Assembly: GCF_905220415.1 (NCBI RefSeq) | Contig: NC_059552.1 | Coordinates: 7,579,001 to 7,643,000, forward strand | DNA length: 64,000 bases | Direction of reading: 5' to 3' | From: Colias croceus | Lineage: Eukaryota > Arthropoda > Insecta > Lepidoptera > Pieridae | Shown here: piece after piece, positions 1 through 10,939 of the stretch | Layout of the letters: the number at the start of each line of letters is the position of its first letter | How positions within the stretch are numbered: the first letter of the stretch is position 1 | Position numbers and translations under genes: made by a program | The notes under the pieces: generated by a model | Seen by the model: only the letters and a program-made list of their open reading frames with translations | Told to the model about the DNA's origin: nothing | The model's database searches: none

Positions 1-540
1 CTATGTGGCGTTGTAGCTGAGGTGGAAAAAAAAAATAAAAAATAATAAGAACTACTCACCATACAGTCGATAATTAATTTAGTTAATTAATAAAATAAAT
101 ACAAATATCAGTAACAATAAGGGTCGTGGTGTGTCTAGGACCAAACCCTCCGGTAGGGCTCTTCCTCTTACTGATAAGGTGGACCTAACATGGAGTGCGC
201 GTCTCGTTGCGAAGGCCAGGCGGTAGGGTGTCTTTAGGGTTGGTCGCTGAATTCCTTCAACAGGAATTAAGGAGCCGAAGCAAGCAAGACGTAGAAGGAT
301 TTCCTCAGCGGGAACGTCGCAGTAATCCTTCAGCGCAATCGTAGCAATGTCGTAGTACTACTGAAGATGGGTCTTAAGCGGTATGTAGCAGCGTATGAGG
401 TTCCTTATCGGAACGTGGCAAGGACGCGACAATTCCCTGCGCGGGAACGTTGCAGGTATGTAGAAGCTTTCTAAACGGAACGTAGCAGTAATGTAACACT
501 ACTCCCTCAGCGGAAATGTAGCACCCCGGTTTGGGGTTAT
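1..540. repeat. GC-elevated repeat-like block with a degenerate GGAACGTNGCAG motif
   Basis: This stretch is clearly richer in G+C than the sequence after it and contains many loose copies of one short word. Variants of GCGGGAACGTNGCAG lie near 309-323, 412-421, 441-455, 475-487 and 509-524. Each tends to follow a CCCTCAGC-like lead-in. No open frame of useful length exists, and I recognise no known family. It could be the edge of a larger mobile element cut by the window boundary, or a decayed minisatellite. The composition change at about 540 is the best evidence for its right end. Confidence 0.4.
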
Positions 541-2753
541 AACACACTGTTAATTATTACATGTTGGAACGTTGAAAACAACTTTTACGTAATTTATACA
601 ATAATATACCGTGAAAGACAATAGTTGGACAATAGACAATTGGCATAAAATATGAATCGTTAATTGTAGATAATAATTACTTTGATAGATAGTGTATAGT
701 GTCAAACAACCTGCCAAATGCTTAAATATTTAGATAGATAATAAAGGTCAATTTCAAGACGAACATTTAATGTAAAATAAAAAATGGATCATAACCACAT
801 CATACCGCAAATATTGGTATATATGCAAGTGCATCTAGTTATTACTATATTAATAACGACTGTTTTTATAATTTAAAACACCAATTTTATTAAAGATGAG
901 AAAATCAGCAACAGAAACATCAACGTGAATAGATTAATAAATATTTAATATTATAAAAGTCAATACCTACACTAATAATCTTATCTACAAGTTTAAAAAG
1001 TTATTAAGAATTTTATAAGATTTACAACGTAGCAATTCATATAAAATCCAAGTTTTAATGGTGGTTTGTAAGACTGGTCTGATTTCATATTCATAAAGTA
1101 CTTACGTAATACATCTTTTAAGAGCTCATATTATATATGAGAGATATCGTACTAGATTGAAAATAAAAAGATATTATCAATTAAGAAATACCTTAAAGAT
1201 TTCTTGTCAAAAAAAAAAATAAAAAAAATGTATTATCGCGAAAAGTTCACCATTCGTGCCTTAGTCAGAATATAATATATTCCAATTATTAATCTCTACA
1301 ATATTGAGGTGGTAGTGGTATTGATTTCGAAATGCAAAATTGAATATTGCAAATACTTATATAAATATAGGTAAAAAAAAATATTATATTATTGATTGTT
1401 ACAGTTAACATTGTACAGTTAAAAAAAAAAACATTTTCAGACCATTAATGTGTGATTAATGTTTAGCCCATGGTTAAGCCATTATTATTGTCATAAAGTT
1501 ATCTTCTTTTTCTTTTTTTTTCAAGTGGCTATTACGTTGTCAGTAATACAAATACATACAAATGTTATCATAAGTAACAAATAAATTAAAAAAAAATAAT
1601 AATAAAAAATGTCATCAACAAAATGATACATTGTGATTCGTTTTAGGTTCGTTACATTAATTAAATTTTAAATATGTGTTATTAATGTAATAACCATACA
1701 ATGAACAACACCGCGTGTGTGTTGAGGTTACAAATAGAAGGTATAAAAAAAAGTAATAATTAATCACGCTTTACTAAATATTAATTATTGTATTGTCAAT
1801 AAATTGTTGTAATATTGTCACTGAAGTTAAATCTGTACGGTTTGGGTAGGTCATTAGCGAATCGAAAAGAATCGGTTGCATACAGTCATACGAACATACA
1901 GGAGAAGCTAAAAGCGGTTCAATAGAAGTCAATCATGGCACAATATAGTATGCTATTGTACTGTTGCAACTTGCAGAGCAAGCTCCACAAAGCCTGTAAT
2001 TCTGTCAGAGTGGTTTATACCCAAAAGTTGGTATTTAAATTATTGATAATTATCGAACTTAACATTGTAATACATGTGACATTTTCATATTGCGTGACCT
2101 ATCGGAATTTATACAATTAGGAATTCAAATGCGAACCATAAATGCATGTTTCTGTATGAATTAAATATTTTTAATGCGCTATAAAAAAAAAGCTGCCACT
2201 TTCTAGCCTCTAAACTATCACCAAAAATAAGTATATCATAAATCGCTTTATTGCGATACTAAAGAGAGACGGACAAACGAATAAATAAACAAATCTTCCC
2301 TGTGCCTAAGGATCATATATGATAACTTGTTGTTGCTTAAATAAGAATAAATAATGAACCAATTAATGTTTGGTTAAAATTTTGCCGTATAATATTTATT
2401 ATATTATTTAGGGTACAGATATACATTTACATTCCGATTTTATTAGGTATATTGAATTAAAATTGGAACATAATATATTGTTTTAGTAACGAAGTACACA
2501 TACAGAATATAGATATTAAATAATATTTAAGTATATACCTAGTCTATAGGCATTTTACTTGGTAATAATTGTACCGAAGTTTTACTTAGATTGTTACTAA
2601 TCCAATTATAAGATTTATAAGGTCTTTTACAGCTATTGTTTAATAATAATTTTAATATGTGGGAAAACAGTGGTTACTTAAATGGTGCAGATGCCGGTGC
2701 AGGTAAAGTGAATTAAATTATGCGTCAGAAGAAGCAGCATTCACCTCTTCTAA
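541..2753. other. AT-rich non-coding DNA
   Basis: I see no gene, RNA or recognisable mobile element here. The sequence is dominated by A/T runs and short A-rich stretches. The short open frame at 1935-2120 has no coding-type composition. Confidence 0.6.
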
Positions 2754-2774
2754 ATGACCTGGAGTGCAGGTCAT
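2754..2774. promoter_or_regulatory. Everted nuclear-receptor half-site pair (possible)
   Basis: ATGACCT, seven bases, then AGGTCAT forms a perfect 7+7 inverted pair. It matches two AGGTCA half-sites in everted orientation with a 7-bp spacer. Nuclear receptors bind AGGTCA half-sites in several arrangements. Nothing else at this place indicates function, so chance is a real alternative. Confidence 0.15.
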
Positions 2775-3148
2775 GATAAATAGTGAGAAAAAAGAGAGAA
2801 GATAACCTATGTTAGTTCCACATCAACAAGGTAGTGCAATAGTCATGTAAGGAAAAAATAAAACAGGTTAAGTACAGTACAGGTACAGTACAGGATTTAG
2901 TCAAAAGTATAGTTAAGTTACAGAAGGAACATAGTTTAAACATTATACCTTACATATACATTAAGTTACTGAAAACGATTTCGTTCCATTGGTTAATAAA
3001 TAAATAATGACTTAATAAACTTAAATATAAGTATACAACTTATTCATGGTAGATTGTCGTATACTTAAATAAATTGCCATTATTGTTATTATAAATACCT
3101 ATGGAAGATGTTACATTTCTATGATTTTGAAGGAGCAACTATGCCTAT

Positions 3149-3204
3149 ATATTCTTGCCGGCTCTTCTCTGTCGAGACGGCTTTCCGAACCAGTGGTAAA
3201 TTCA
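3149..3204 (+). repeat. LINE-tail-like fragment
   Basis: The segment TTCTTGCCGGCTCTTCTC, followed about 15 bases later by GCTTTCCGAACCAGTGGTAA, resembles the sequence at 20205-20262 on the other strand. Both match a tail I recognise as frequent in lepidopteran non-LTR elements. It is an isolated fragment with no usable coding capacity. The family name is uncertain. Confidence 0.45.
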
Positions 3205-3601
3205 TATTTTTTCCTTATACTGACGATTTGAAAACGTTTCTGGACGAGGTCTGGTTGATGAATGAAGGTTTGAGTTTGAAAAAATTATTAATTAATATTG
3301 ATTTGAATACATTTATTGTAAAAATGATTATAATTTTGAATGTACACATTACGTATTGGAAAAAAAAAAAGAAAAAAAAGAAGAAAAGGAGAGATGTTGC
3401 TTATAGATAGAATTATATTACTATAGGCCAGGTGACACATTCTACTCTATCGTTGGTATGGAGCGGACGCGTCCCTGAGTTGTGTGTACTAACTGATACT
3501 GGTGTTTAGGTATATAGACTAGCATACCCGAATAGAGCATATTTTATTTTATTTAATAAAATAATTGGAAAGAATTAAAAATTTCTAAAATAAAGGAGGG
3601 A

Positions 3602-3756
3602 TGTAGTGTATGTGAGTGAAAGAGAGGGAAGTATTATGTCATCTCTTGCGCACATGCAACGGTGACACCGCTCACACAGCTCAGTTGGCTGCAGGCGGTC
3701 GGAGTGAGAGGTCGTGTGCGTCTAAGAGCCGATAATAGGGAAGGACTTACACTACA
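3602..3756. repeat. Possible solo or 3' LTR
   Basis: The segment begins TGTAGTGT and ends ACACTACA, a perfect 8-bp terminal inverted repeat with the TG...CA ends of retroviral-type LTRs. It is directly preceded by a purine run (AAATAAAGGAGGGA) resembling a polypurine tract. The inside is GC-elevated relative to its surroundings. No primer-binding site, gag or pol ORF is visible beside it. The right end is uncertain: GC-elevated sequence continues to about 3920, so the LTR might be longer. A MITE is an alternative. Confidence 0.35.
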
Positions 3757-4213
3757 GGTATCTTTCAATAGAATCTGTAGCAAATACACGAATAAGTACT
3801 TATATTAAAATCAGATGTATAATTAAAAAACGGTTTCGCATTTTCGTGGGCGGTGTTGCGTGAAAATCACATAAAAATCATTACATCAGTCTATTGTGTG
3901 CCCGTGCTGCCACCCCACAACCCCTTGTAACAACCACTGTATAATTATTTGCTATGAACGCAAATGTAGTTTGCTAGAGATCCGTAGGACAGTATAAAAA
4001 TAAACATTTGCGAAATAAAAGAAGATATTAGTTAATCGAAAACTTGCGTTGATTGATGTTCTCCAAAGACACAGTTAGATTGTGTGTGTACTAGACAACA
4101 AGCTTACAACAAATTAAAAAAAAAATCGACTGACGTTACTTAAACTGTTCTACATATTAATATTGGTTTTAAACTAACAGTTATTATAGTAATTATTGTT
4201 ATAACGTTTTTAA

Positions 4214-4246
4214 CAAACCGGAAACCGGAACCGAAGCGAAACCGGT
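4214..4246. promoter_or_regulatory. Cluster of AACCGG words
   Basis: Three AACCGG-type words occur within about 33 bases, the last as AAACCGGTTA. Grainyhead-type factors bind AACCGGTT-like sites, so this could be a binding cluster. It could equally be a short degenerate tandem repeat. There is no supporting context. Confidence 0.15.
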
Positions 4247-4880
4247 TATCTGCAGCTATATAGATTAAATTGTCCATTTACTTAAGTATCAACAAAAGCA
4301 TTTTTTGTAATAACCTGCCACACTTATTTGCGTATATTGATGAGTACCTATTTTGTAATATTATGAAATTCTTCTTTATGAATACACACTTAAAGAACAT
4401 GCAAAATTTAAGATTCAAGAAAATAGATTATTCGATTTAAATAAAACTAAAATATCTACGGAACCCTCCACAAATTGTAGCGCAACGTTAACTTAGTCAC
4501 ATTGACTTATACCCTATATTTATTGATGCGGGTGATATTCTTTATTCGGCTTTAAACGAAATGTATGTTAAAAGGATTGATTGTGAAGTTAATTCTGATA
4601 TGTGTAGATTTAACGAGTCGAGTTTTAAACGAGTATAGTATTTAATTAAGGTTACAGTTTACGGAATATGTGTATTGATTTATGATCATTAATTATGGAT
4701 GTTTGAAATAAAAAACATATGAACCTACGTAACCTATTTGCAACAAACATATTTCAATCATCATAATAATTATATTCGTTTCGTCAAAATGCGCTTTATG
4801 CGAGTATTATAAATGAAGATTTTGACTCTACTTTTACCGGAGATAGAAAAATTATATCGAACAATCGCTCTACATCTAAC

Positions 4881-5089
4881 TATAGCTGCGCCTCGTGGTT
4901 TCATCCGCGTGGCTCCGCTTCTGTAAGCCTTAGCGTGATGATATTTAGCCTATATCCTTCCTCGATAAATGGGCTATCTAACGCTGAAAGAATTTTTCAA
5001 ATCGGACCAGTAAGTAGTTCATGAGATTAGCATTTAGCGCGTGCAAACAAACAAACAAACTCTTCAGATTTATAATATCTGTATAGATT
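4881..5089 (+). repeat. Lepidopteran interspersed repeat, type A (RTE/SINE-like tail)
   Basis: The copy starts near TATAGCTGCGCCTCGTGGTTT, runs through CTTCCTCGATAAATGGGCTAT and ATTTTTCAAATCGGACCAG, and ends with repeated CAAA units and TCTTCAGATTTATAAT. Two other partial copies occur here, at 10793-10939 (+) and 44821-44905 (-). I recognise this as a very common lepidopteran dispersed repeat. Class assignment (RTE 3' tail or SINE) is from memory and not certain. Confidence 0.7.
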
Positions 5090-5509
5090 CTATGGTTATA
5101 AATCTATGAATCGATAACGAATTAGCGCGAAAATTTGCATTGCTAATCCCGTTTTATTTCTAAGCAAGCAAGTAAGTACCTTCTTATGTTAAGTGGTTAC
5201 TATTGCCCCTAAACTGGTGGCTGCAGGTGCTTTGCCTTTTAGGGGTATAAACTTATAAAGGCTCTTCATAATGTTAAAGATACATAGACTCTTTGCTTGG
5301 TACGTGGTAACTGGTAGGTGTTCGGAACACTGCAGGAAGTTGTGAGTATAGTGGTAGTTGGACCATTCACTATCCAGACGGTGTTGATGGTATTTAAAAA
5401 CTACTATGAAAAATTTGATTCAATAGGAGGTAATAAAGGATATTTTTATTATCATGATCATGCTAAGTGATCATGATATAAAATACAATAAGTATACATC
5501 TAATGGTGC

Positions 5510-5699
5510 ATTTACATCAAACAAACGAATGTTCACTAACTCCACTATGTCAAATTCTTTTAATGTAAACAGGCGTAGAGCATTCTTTCGTTGTTCGTGC
5601 ATTCGAAAATGTTCTAGCCTTCTAACACTGAACAACACCGAATACGAGTTTTCTTTTACACGAAAGAATGCTTTACCTCTATGTTTATTTGATGTAAAT
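5510..5699. mobile_element. Short inverted-repeat element (MITE-like, 190 bp)
   Basis: The ends are inverted copies of ATTTACATCAAACAAAC (5510-5526) and its complement at 5683-5699, matching at 16 of 17 positions. A second internal similarity (GTAGAGCATTCTTTCG against GGTAAAGCATTCTTTCG on the other strand) suggests extended inverted structure. There is no coding capacity for a transposase; the 82-codon frame across it has no recognisable product. I could not define a convincing target duplication. Confidence 0.5.
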
Positions 5700-6173
5700 T
5701 AATTAAAGGTATTTTTTGTGTAAATAAAATAAAAAAATGTTGTGTGGTTTTATGAAACCACGGCAAAAATGAAACTTTTTTCACACTATAGACATTTAAC
5801 TAAAAATTATCGTATTTGTACGATAATTATCGTACGTATCGTGCGTCACGCGACATGCGCTACACAGACCAAAAAGTTTGAGACGATGTAATAAAAGTTT
5901 CACTTTAATAAATAAAATAAAGAATAAGTTTAATAATGTTTTTAATTCTCCTTGTTTTCAGGTTAGAAAATTTCAAGGTGACAAATCTTTACTCGACTTC
6001 AAAGTAACCAGCTCATACCTAGGATTCACACAATGACCTATTAAATATAACCATACAGTTAGTCCCTACCCGTCGGCGAAGTTTCTAGACCTCGAGCAAA
6101 TACTAAGCTGAAGTGATACTAGTTATTTGCGATATTAACAAGTAGGTAGTAGGTACCTATACTTGTACCTCAG

Positions 6174-6224
6174 ATTACTAAATAGTAAATAGTTAGTAAA
6201 TACTAAATAGTAAATAGTAATAAA
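6174..6224. repeat. Degenerate TAAATAGTAAATAG tandem repeat
   Basis: About seven imperfect copies of an AAATAGT/AAATACT word sit in tandem. It is simple low-complexity DNA. Confidence 0.6.
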
Positions 6225-7280
6225 TGTGAAGAGTGAAGACAAAATAATAAGAACGCTCCTGCCGATCATTGACATACCTACCGATAATAAAATGCAAAAC
6301 ATAAAAAAAAACAAAATCCTTAATCAGATTCAGACTCATTTAGATGCTAGGATTAAGATTAAATTTAATTGAATTATTTGAAATATAAATAAATTGTTAC
6401 CATACACATTAGCATTACGAGATTTAAGCTATATATTTTAAAATTATTTTCCTATTAGACAAGCGCCTTATTCGGAACCAGTATACGTCACGAGAGCGTT
6501 CACCCCTGACCCCTAACTGGTCATCCCAACGACTATCTCTTTCACACCAAGCGATTTGTGGTATATCCGTCCCGCTCCTGGCTGGGCACGATCTGATCAT
6601 ATGGACCCGGGCATCTTCAGAATTGCACTTGGTGACTTGCTACAAAAGTGGATGGAATTTAATTTTAATTATTATTCCCATTTTTATTAGGTAATTTAGA
6701 TGAAAGCTCAAATATACATACTAAGGGTATCTGCTTAATAATATTATAGACATTGAATATTATTGATATACATATATCAAATAAAAATAAAAAGCTATAA
6801 AACGAACACGCTTAAACTTAAGTCTAGAGCAATGATTGTTTTTTTTTCAAAACTTAAAAAGAACTGTAAAATAAGAGAGTTTCTTATAAGAATGTATCGT
6901 TTCAAGCAAACATACCTACATTTTATAAACATTTGAATAACTTGTATTATAGAGCTTATAACATATTTTTAGTTTTTACCTCTTACTGTCATATAGGTAT
7001 ATCGTATTCTATAACAAACATGTTACAAAATTAAACATCCAATAAGAAAATAAAAATTCAAATTCATCATTTATCGTTACGAGTCACACGGAAGACTACG
7101 TTAAGTTACTCGCTCGCGCGGCTCGATCTAAGCACATTTACATGCATTGAAATTTATACACCACCTTAACTTAGCTTCTAGTTACATTATGCGGAACACT
7201 AGCGAACCTACGTGACTTTGTCCGCATTTTAAATCCATTCGTAACATGAACGGAGATTACAATAGTGGATGCACTATCGT
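6225..7280. other. Non-coding DNA with a GC-elevated patch at about 6470-6630
   Basis: Mostly AT-rich and featureless. The patch at 6470-6630 is richer in G+C and contains CGTTCACCCCTGACCCC. A related word, CGTTCACACCCCTGCCCCCTGACC, occurs near 50841-50864. The two may be remnants of one dispersed repeat. I see no gene. Confidence 0.4.
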
Positions 7281-7500
7281 CCTACTAATAGTATAAATGC
7301 GAAAGTTTGTGAGGATGTTTATGTGTGTGTTACTCTTTCACGCAAATACTACTGAATCGATTACAATGAAATTTAGTGCACATATAGAGGGTAACTTGGA
7401 TTAACACATAGGATAGGTTTTATCCCGGAAATTCCACGGGAACGGGAACTATGCGGGTTTTTCTTTGAAAGCGCGGGCGAAGCCGCGGGCGGAAAGCTAA
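7281..7500 (+). repeat. Lepidopteran interspersed repeat, type B
   Basis: It starts CCTACTAATAGTATAAATGC, passes through GTTACTCTTTCACGC, and ends GCGAAGCCGCGGGCGGAAAGC. I recognise this pattern as a widespread lepidopteran repeat. There is no coding capacity. Class is uncertain (RTE tail, SINE or Helitron-like). Confidence 0.65.
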
Positions 7501-7637
7501 ATGTGTTTTTATAATACTGCGATACTATGTTTTATTGTATGGTTAAAGATGTTAGAACCGTAGAAGCTCAGTGATTAAAGCTTTCGTCAAATCTTGGTAA
7601 GACAACAAACCTTATTAATTAAATTCTTGTATAATGT

Positions 7638-7675
7638 GCTCATCATCATCATCATCATTTGATAGATGATGATGA
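7638..7675. repeat. CAT/ATG trinucleotide microsatellite
   Basis: A run of CAT units followed by ATGATGATGAT in the opposite sense forms a small imperfect palindromic microsatellite. Confidence 0.7.
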
Positions 7676-10224
7676 TAATTTGCTATAACTAATTAATAAA
7701 TTTATATGTAGCCATTCACACTCTAGCCATTTGCAATGCTAATTCTAGAATTAAGTTATTTCAATATTTATAATTTTATTTATATTTTCATTACATCTTA
7801 AATTTTAATTTGAAACCCGACTACATGTACCTACATATAATTCAATTTTAAATTGTTAAGTATTGGCTTCTTAAAAAGTTTTTTAACTCACTATTCATAT
7901 AAGAATCTTATTACAACAAATAATCCAATAAGAACACTTTAAAATCTATTTCGAATTGAAACGACGCGTGAAATTTGTTGTAAGCGATTTAATTTTTGAT
8001 TTATGTGATGGATTTTAACGGCTTTTACACCGAGTTCTTAAATTACCGCTTAAGTTACAATACAAATATGGTTTTATTACCGTTTTGTTGTGAGCGCTTG
8101 GAATTAGCTAAGTGATTATACAATACATTTTGAGGTAGGTACGAATAGACTGTCCTTAATATTTATGGTTATTATTATTTATTAGTTATCAAAATGTTAT
8201 GAGACAAATAATTCTGATTATAATCAGTTATGGATAGGTCAAAAAATTCTATACTACCTAGGTTTATACTTTAATTATAATGAAATTTGCGTTATTTGCG
8301 TGTAAATTATATATTTTTTCGATTGAACGACATTTTTGCTGATTTCCAACTGTGCTTATTTTGAGTAAACGTTCAGATTTTTTATAGAAATAATTTCTTA
8401 TTGGTTTTTGCAATCTAGTACCTAGTATCTCTAGTTCGAAACCCGTGCACCGTCTCAAAGGTACCAAGTCTAGGAATTCTATTTTAAAATGCAAATATGC
8501 ATTATGAAAGATTTTCCATTTTCTTCTTAGAAATAATACATATTGAAGCGTAAAATGATTTCAGTGTGTCTGAATTATTAAAGTGTCTTCGCTTGGACAT
8601 TTATGACATGATAATTGGATACAATTGGTATGTAGCTTTCAGTAGACTTTGTTTTTTAATCTTATAACAATCTAATGATAAGATGAGAATTTTTTGGTTA
8701 TATACCTATACATAGATATAAACTAACTGGAATGACAAATGAGATAGAAGAATGACAAAGAATAATAATTACTTACTGCATGAGTAATTAATACAGTTTC
8801 TTCTTATATTCTTCAAGTAAAGAACTGTCTTTTTCAATAAGGTGTTTGCTAAAGAGTAGTCGCTTAACATTCGCGGAAATCGTATTCAAAATTTGAGATT
8901 CACGATTCGCCCAACCTCGTTGTTTATTCCTCACTAGATTACGCTGTAACCAAAGACACAGAGGGCCATTTGTTCAAAGAAGATGATATACAACCCAGCC
9001 GTGCGTGTGACGACATGTACCACACACACAAACTTAAAAACAAACGAAAAATATACCCCAAAAACCCTAAGCTACGTCGATAAAGTCGAAATTGCCGTAA
9101 CATAAAAATAACACTCGCAAATATAAATATGTAACTAGCAATGGGAAACGACGAAAAGAGAATAAAATATTGCAGAAAAGTGGACCCAGGACGCAATAAA
9201 ATATCAATTTTTTTACTGTCCCACTATTTTGCGGAATTCCGGGCTATCTGTCGATACTATAAGGTCTTCTTGTCGTACATTACTGCTTTTGTTAGTGTGA
9301 TGTTTAAGGATTACTGTACATAAAGAGTAATGTATATTGTAGTGATTAATTCTTCAGTGGAAAATGATGCAGTGGTACGTTGGTATGTTCCCTCAGTTTT
9401 AGTTTCCTCTAGTTGAATATGATTGCGGTGTATTATACGTGGTAGGGGAATATTCGTCTCATATCGTTTTTTAAGCATTTCCTTGAAAGTTATTTAGATG
9501 AATTATTGTTCTGTATTAAAATACTTGGTAAGGGACGTTTTGAAAGGGAATAAAAGAAAATCTGAAAAATAAATAATCTTGTTTTATTTCGTAAAAATTA
9601 ATTCGTTAATTAAAAGCAAAATTACTTTAATATTTGAAAATAAGTTTCATCCATTTCTCACAACGAATCTTCTGTGTCACATCGAATAAGACTCGAATAT
9701 TCCTCAATCACGTGAAAAACCAGACAAAGTCGCGTCAAAATGCTAGCTTGTATATTTCAATAGTGCCGCTAATTGATTTTTGTTTGCCCCTCTTTAATTG
9801 TAACGGATGGAGTCTGACTTTTTGAATTATTCATTTGATTCACATGCATATTCAGTATTGATCAACTATTTTAACCGACATCGAAAATAGCAATTTTATC
9901 AGAATATTAAAGTAACTAAAAAATAATTGTTTTAAGAGTTGTTGCATCTATTAACTACCTAGTTTTAGAAGCATAGCAGACTTGCATTGTATTTCTTCAT
10001 ATTATCTACAGAATGTTTCAGTGCAAAATTCGACCATTGGATTTTTTTTCTATAATTCAACAAATATAGGATAAAAGGAGAATAATTCGCTGACAAATAG
10101 ATACTTTCAGAAAACTAAAGTGGACATAATATCCCATTTTTAATTTGCACGAAGACAGGACTATTTATGTTTTGTATTGAGAATTAGAGATATTATGCAC
10201 CTTAATTTCGAAATCATTCCCATC
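7676..10224. other. AT-rich non-coding DNA
   Basis: No gene is supported. Short open frames at 8264-8494, 8939-9196, 9141-9323 and 9634-9825 lack coding-type codon use and recognisable products. Confidence 0.55.
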
Positions 10225-10296
10225 GGGGGTGTAACTCAGTGGTAGAGTGTCTGCTTCGCATGCTGAAAGTCCTGGGTTCAAATCCCAGCACCTCCA
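10225..10296 (+). tRNA. tRNA-Ala (anticodon CGC)
   Basis: This 72-nt sequence folds as a standard cloverleaf. The acceptor stem is GGGGGTG (10225-10231) with CACCTCC (10289-10295) and discriminator A10296. The D stem is ACTC/GAGT. The anticodon loop is TTCGCAT with CGC at 10257-10259. The T arm is CTGGG-TTCAAAT-CCCAG. The B box GGTTCAAATCC is perfect, and a T4 terminator follows at 10308-10311. Two oddities are a T-T mismatch in the middle of the anticodon stem (10252/10264) and A in place of the usual G in the A box (TAACTCAGTGG). It is probably a functional alanine tRNA for GCG codons, but a diverged or tRNA-derived copy cannot be excluded. Confidence 0.85.
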
Positions 10297-10792
10297 GATG
10301 AATCTTCTTTTGCTTGTTATTTTTTTATTTTTTCACAAATTTGTGCGCCTCTCAATATAATTTCAACATATTATTATTCTTGTCCGATTATGCGAAAACA
10401 TTTTTATTTTAATGCAAGTATTTTTTTTTTACAAATTTTTGTAGACTGTCCAATATCCATTGACCAGTACTACTGTGTATTAATTTAATATATTTATCTT
10501 TATAATGTGATGTTATTATAATTCGTCTCTCGTATAGAGTCGATAATTCGATATCAGTCAAAATAAAAGAGTCATACAAAAGACTATTCATTCTCAGTGA
10601 GTTAATATGTCTACTTTGATAGAGTCTGTCAGCTATCTACTAATTACTTCTTTACGAAATTACGGCTAAACCGCCATGCTGTTTAAATTTTACAGGGTAA
10701 TATTTTAAATAAATACAGGCAGAGATTTATAAAACAACATAGCAATAAAGTATGCAAAGTAGCGGATATAATTATTTACTAAGTATTATTAA
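10297..10792. other. AT-rich spacer after the tRNA
   Basis: It contains the T-rich tRNA terminator region and low-complexity DNA. The 60-codon minus-strand frame at 10409-10591 has no coding features. Confidence 0.5.
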
Positions 10793-10939
10793 CTAGCTGC
10801 GCTCCGCGGTTTCACCCGTATATACCTAGCCTTCCTCGATAAATGAGCTGTCCAACACTGAAATAATTTTTCAGTACAAATTGGACCAGTAGTTCTTGAG
10901 ATTAGCGCGTTCAAACAAACAAACTCTTTAGCTTTATAA
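10793..10939 (+). repeat. Interspersed repeat type A, interrupted at its 3' end
   Basis: It starts AGCTGCGCTCCGCGGTTTCACC and ends CAAACTCTTTAGCTTTATAAT, the same family as 4881-5089. Its terminal ATTAGTATAGA-like tail is missing, because the retrotransposon copy begins exactly at the TATAAT. This suggests the retrotransposon inserted at the repeat's end. Confidence 0.65.

Noticed and set aside
3108..3410. 100-codon plus-strand ORF
   Set aside because: It ends in a poly-Lys run from an A-rich tract and overlaps a LINE-tail fragment; no domain.
5454..5702. 82-codon plus-strand ORF
   Set aside because: It spans a MITE-like element from end to end; low-complexity codons and no domain.
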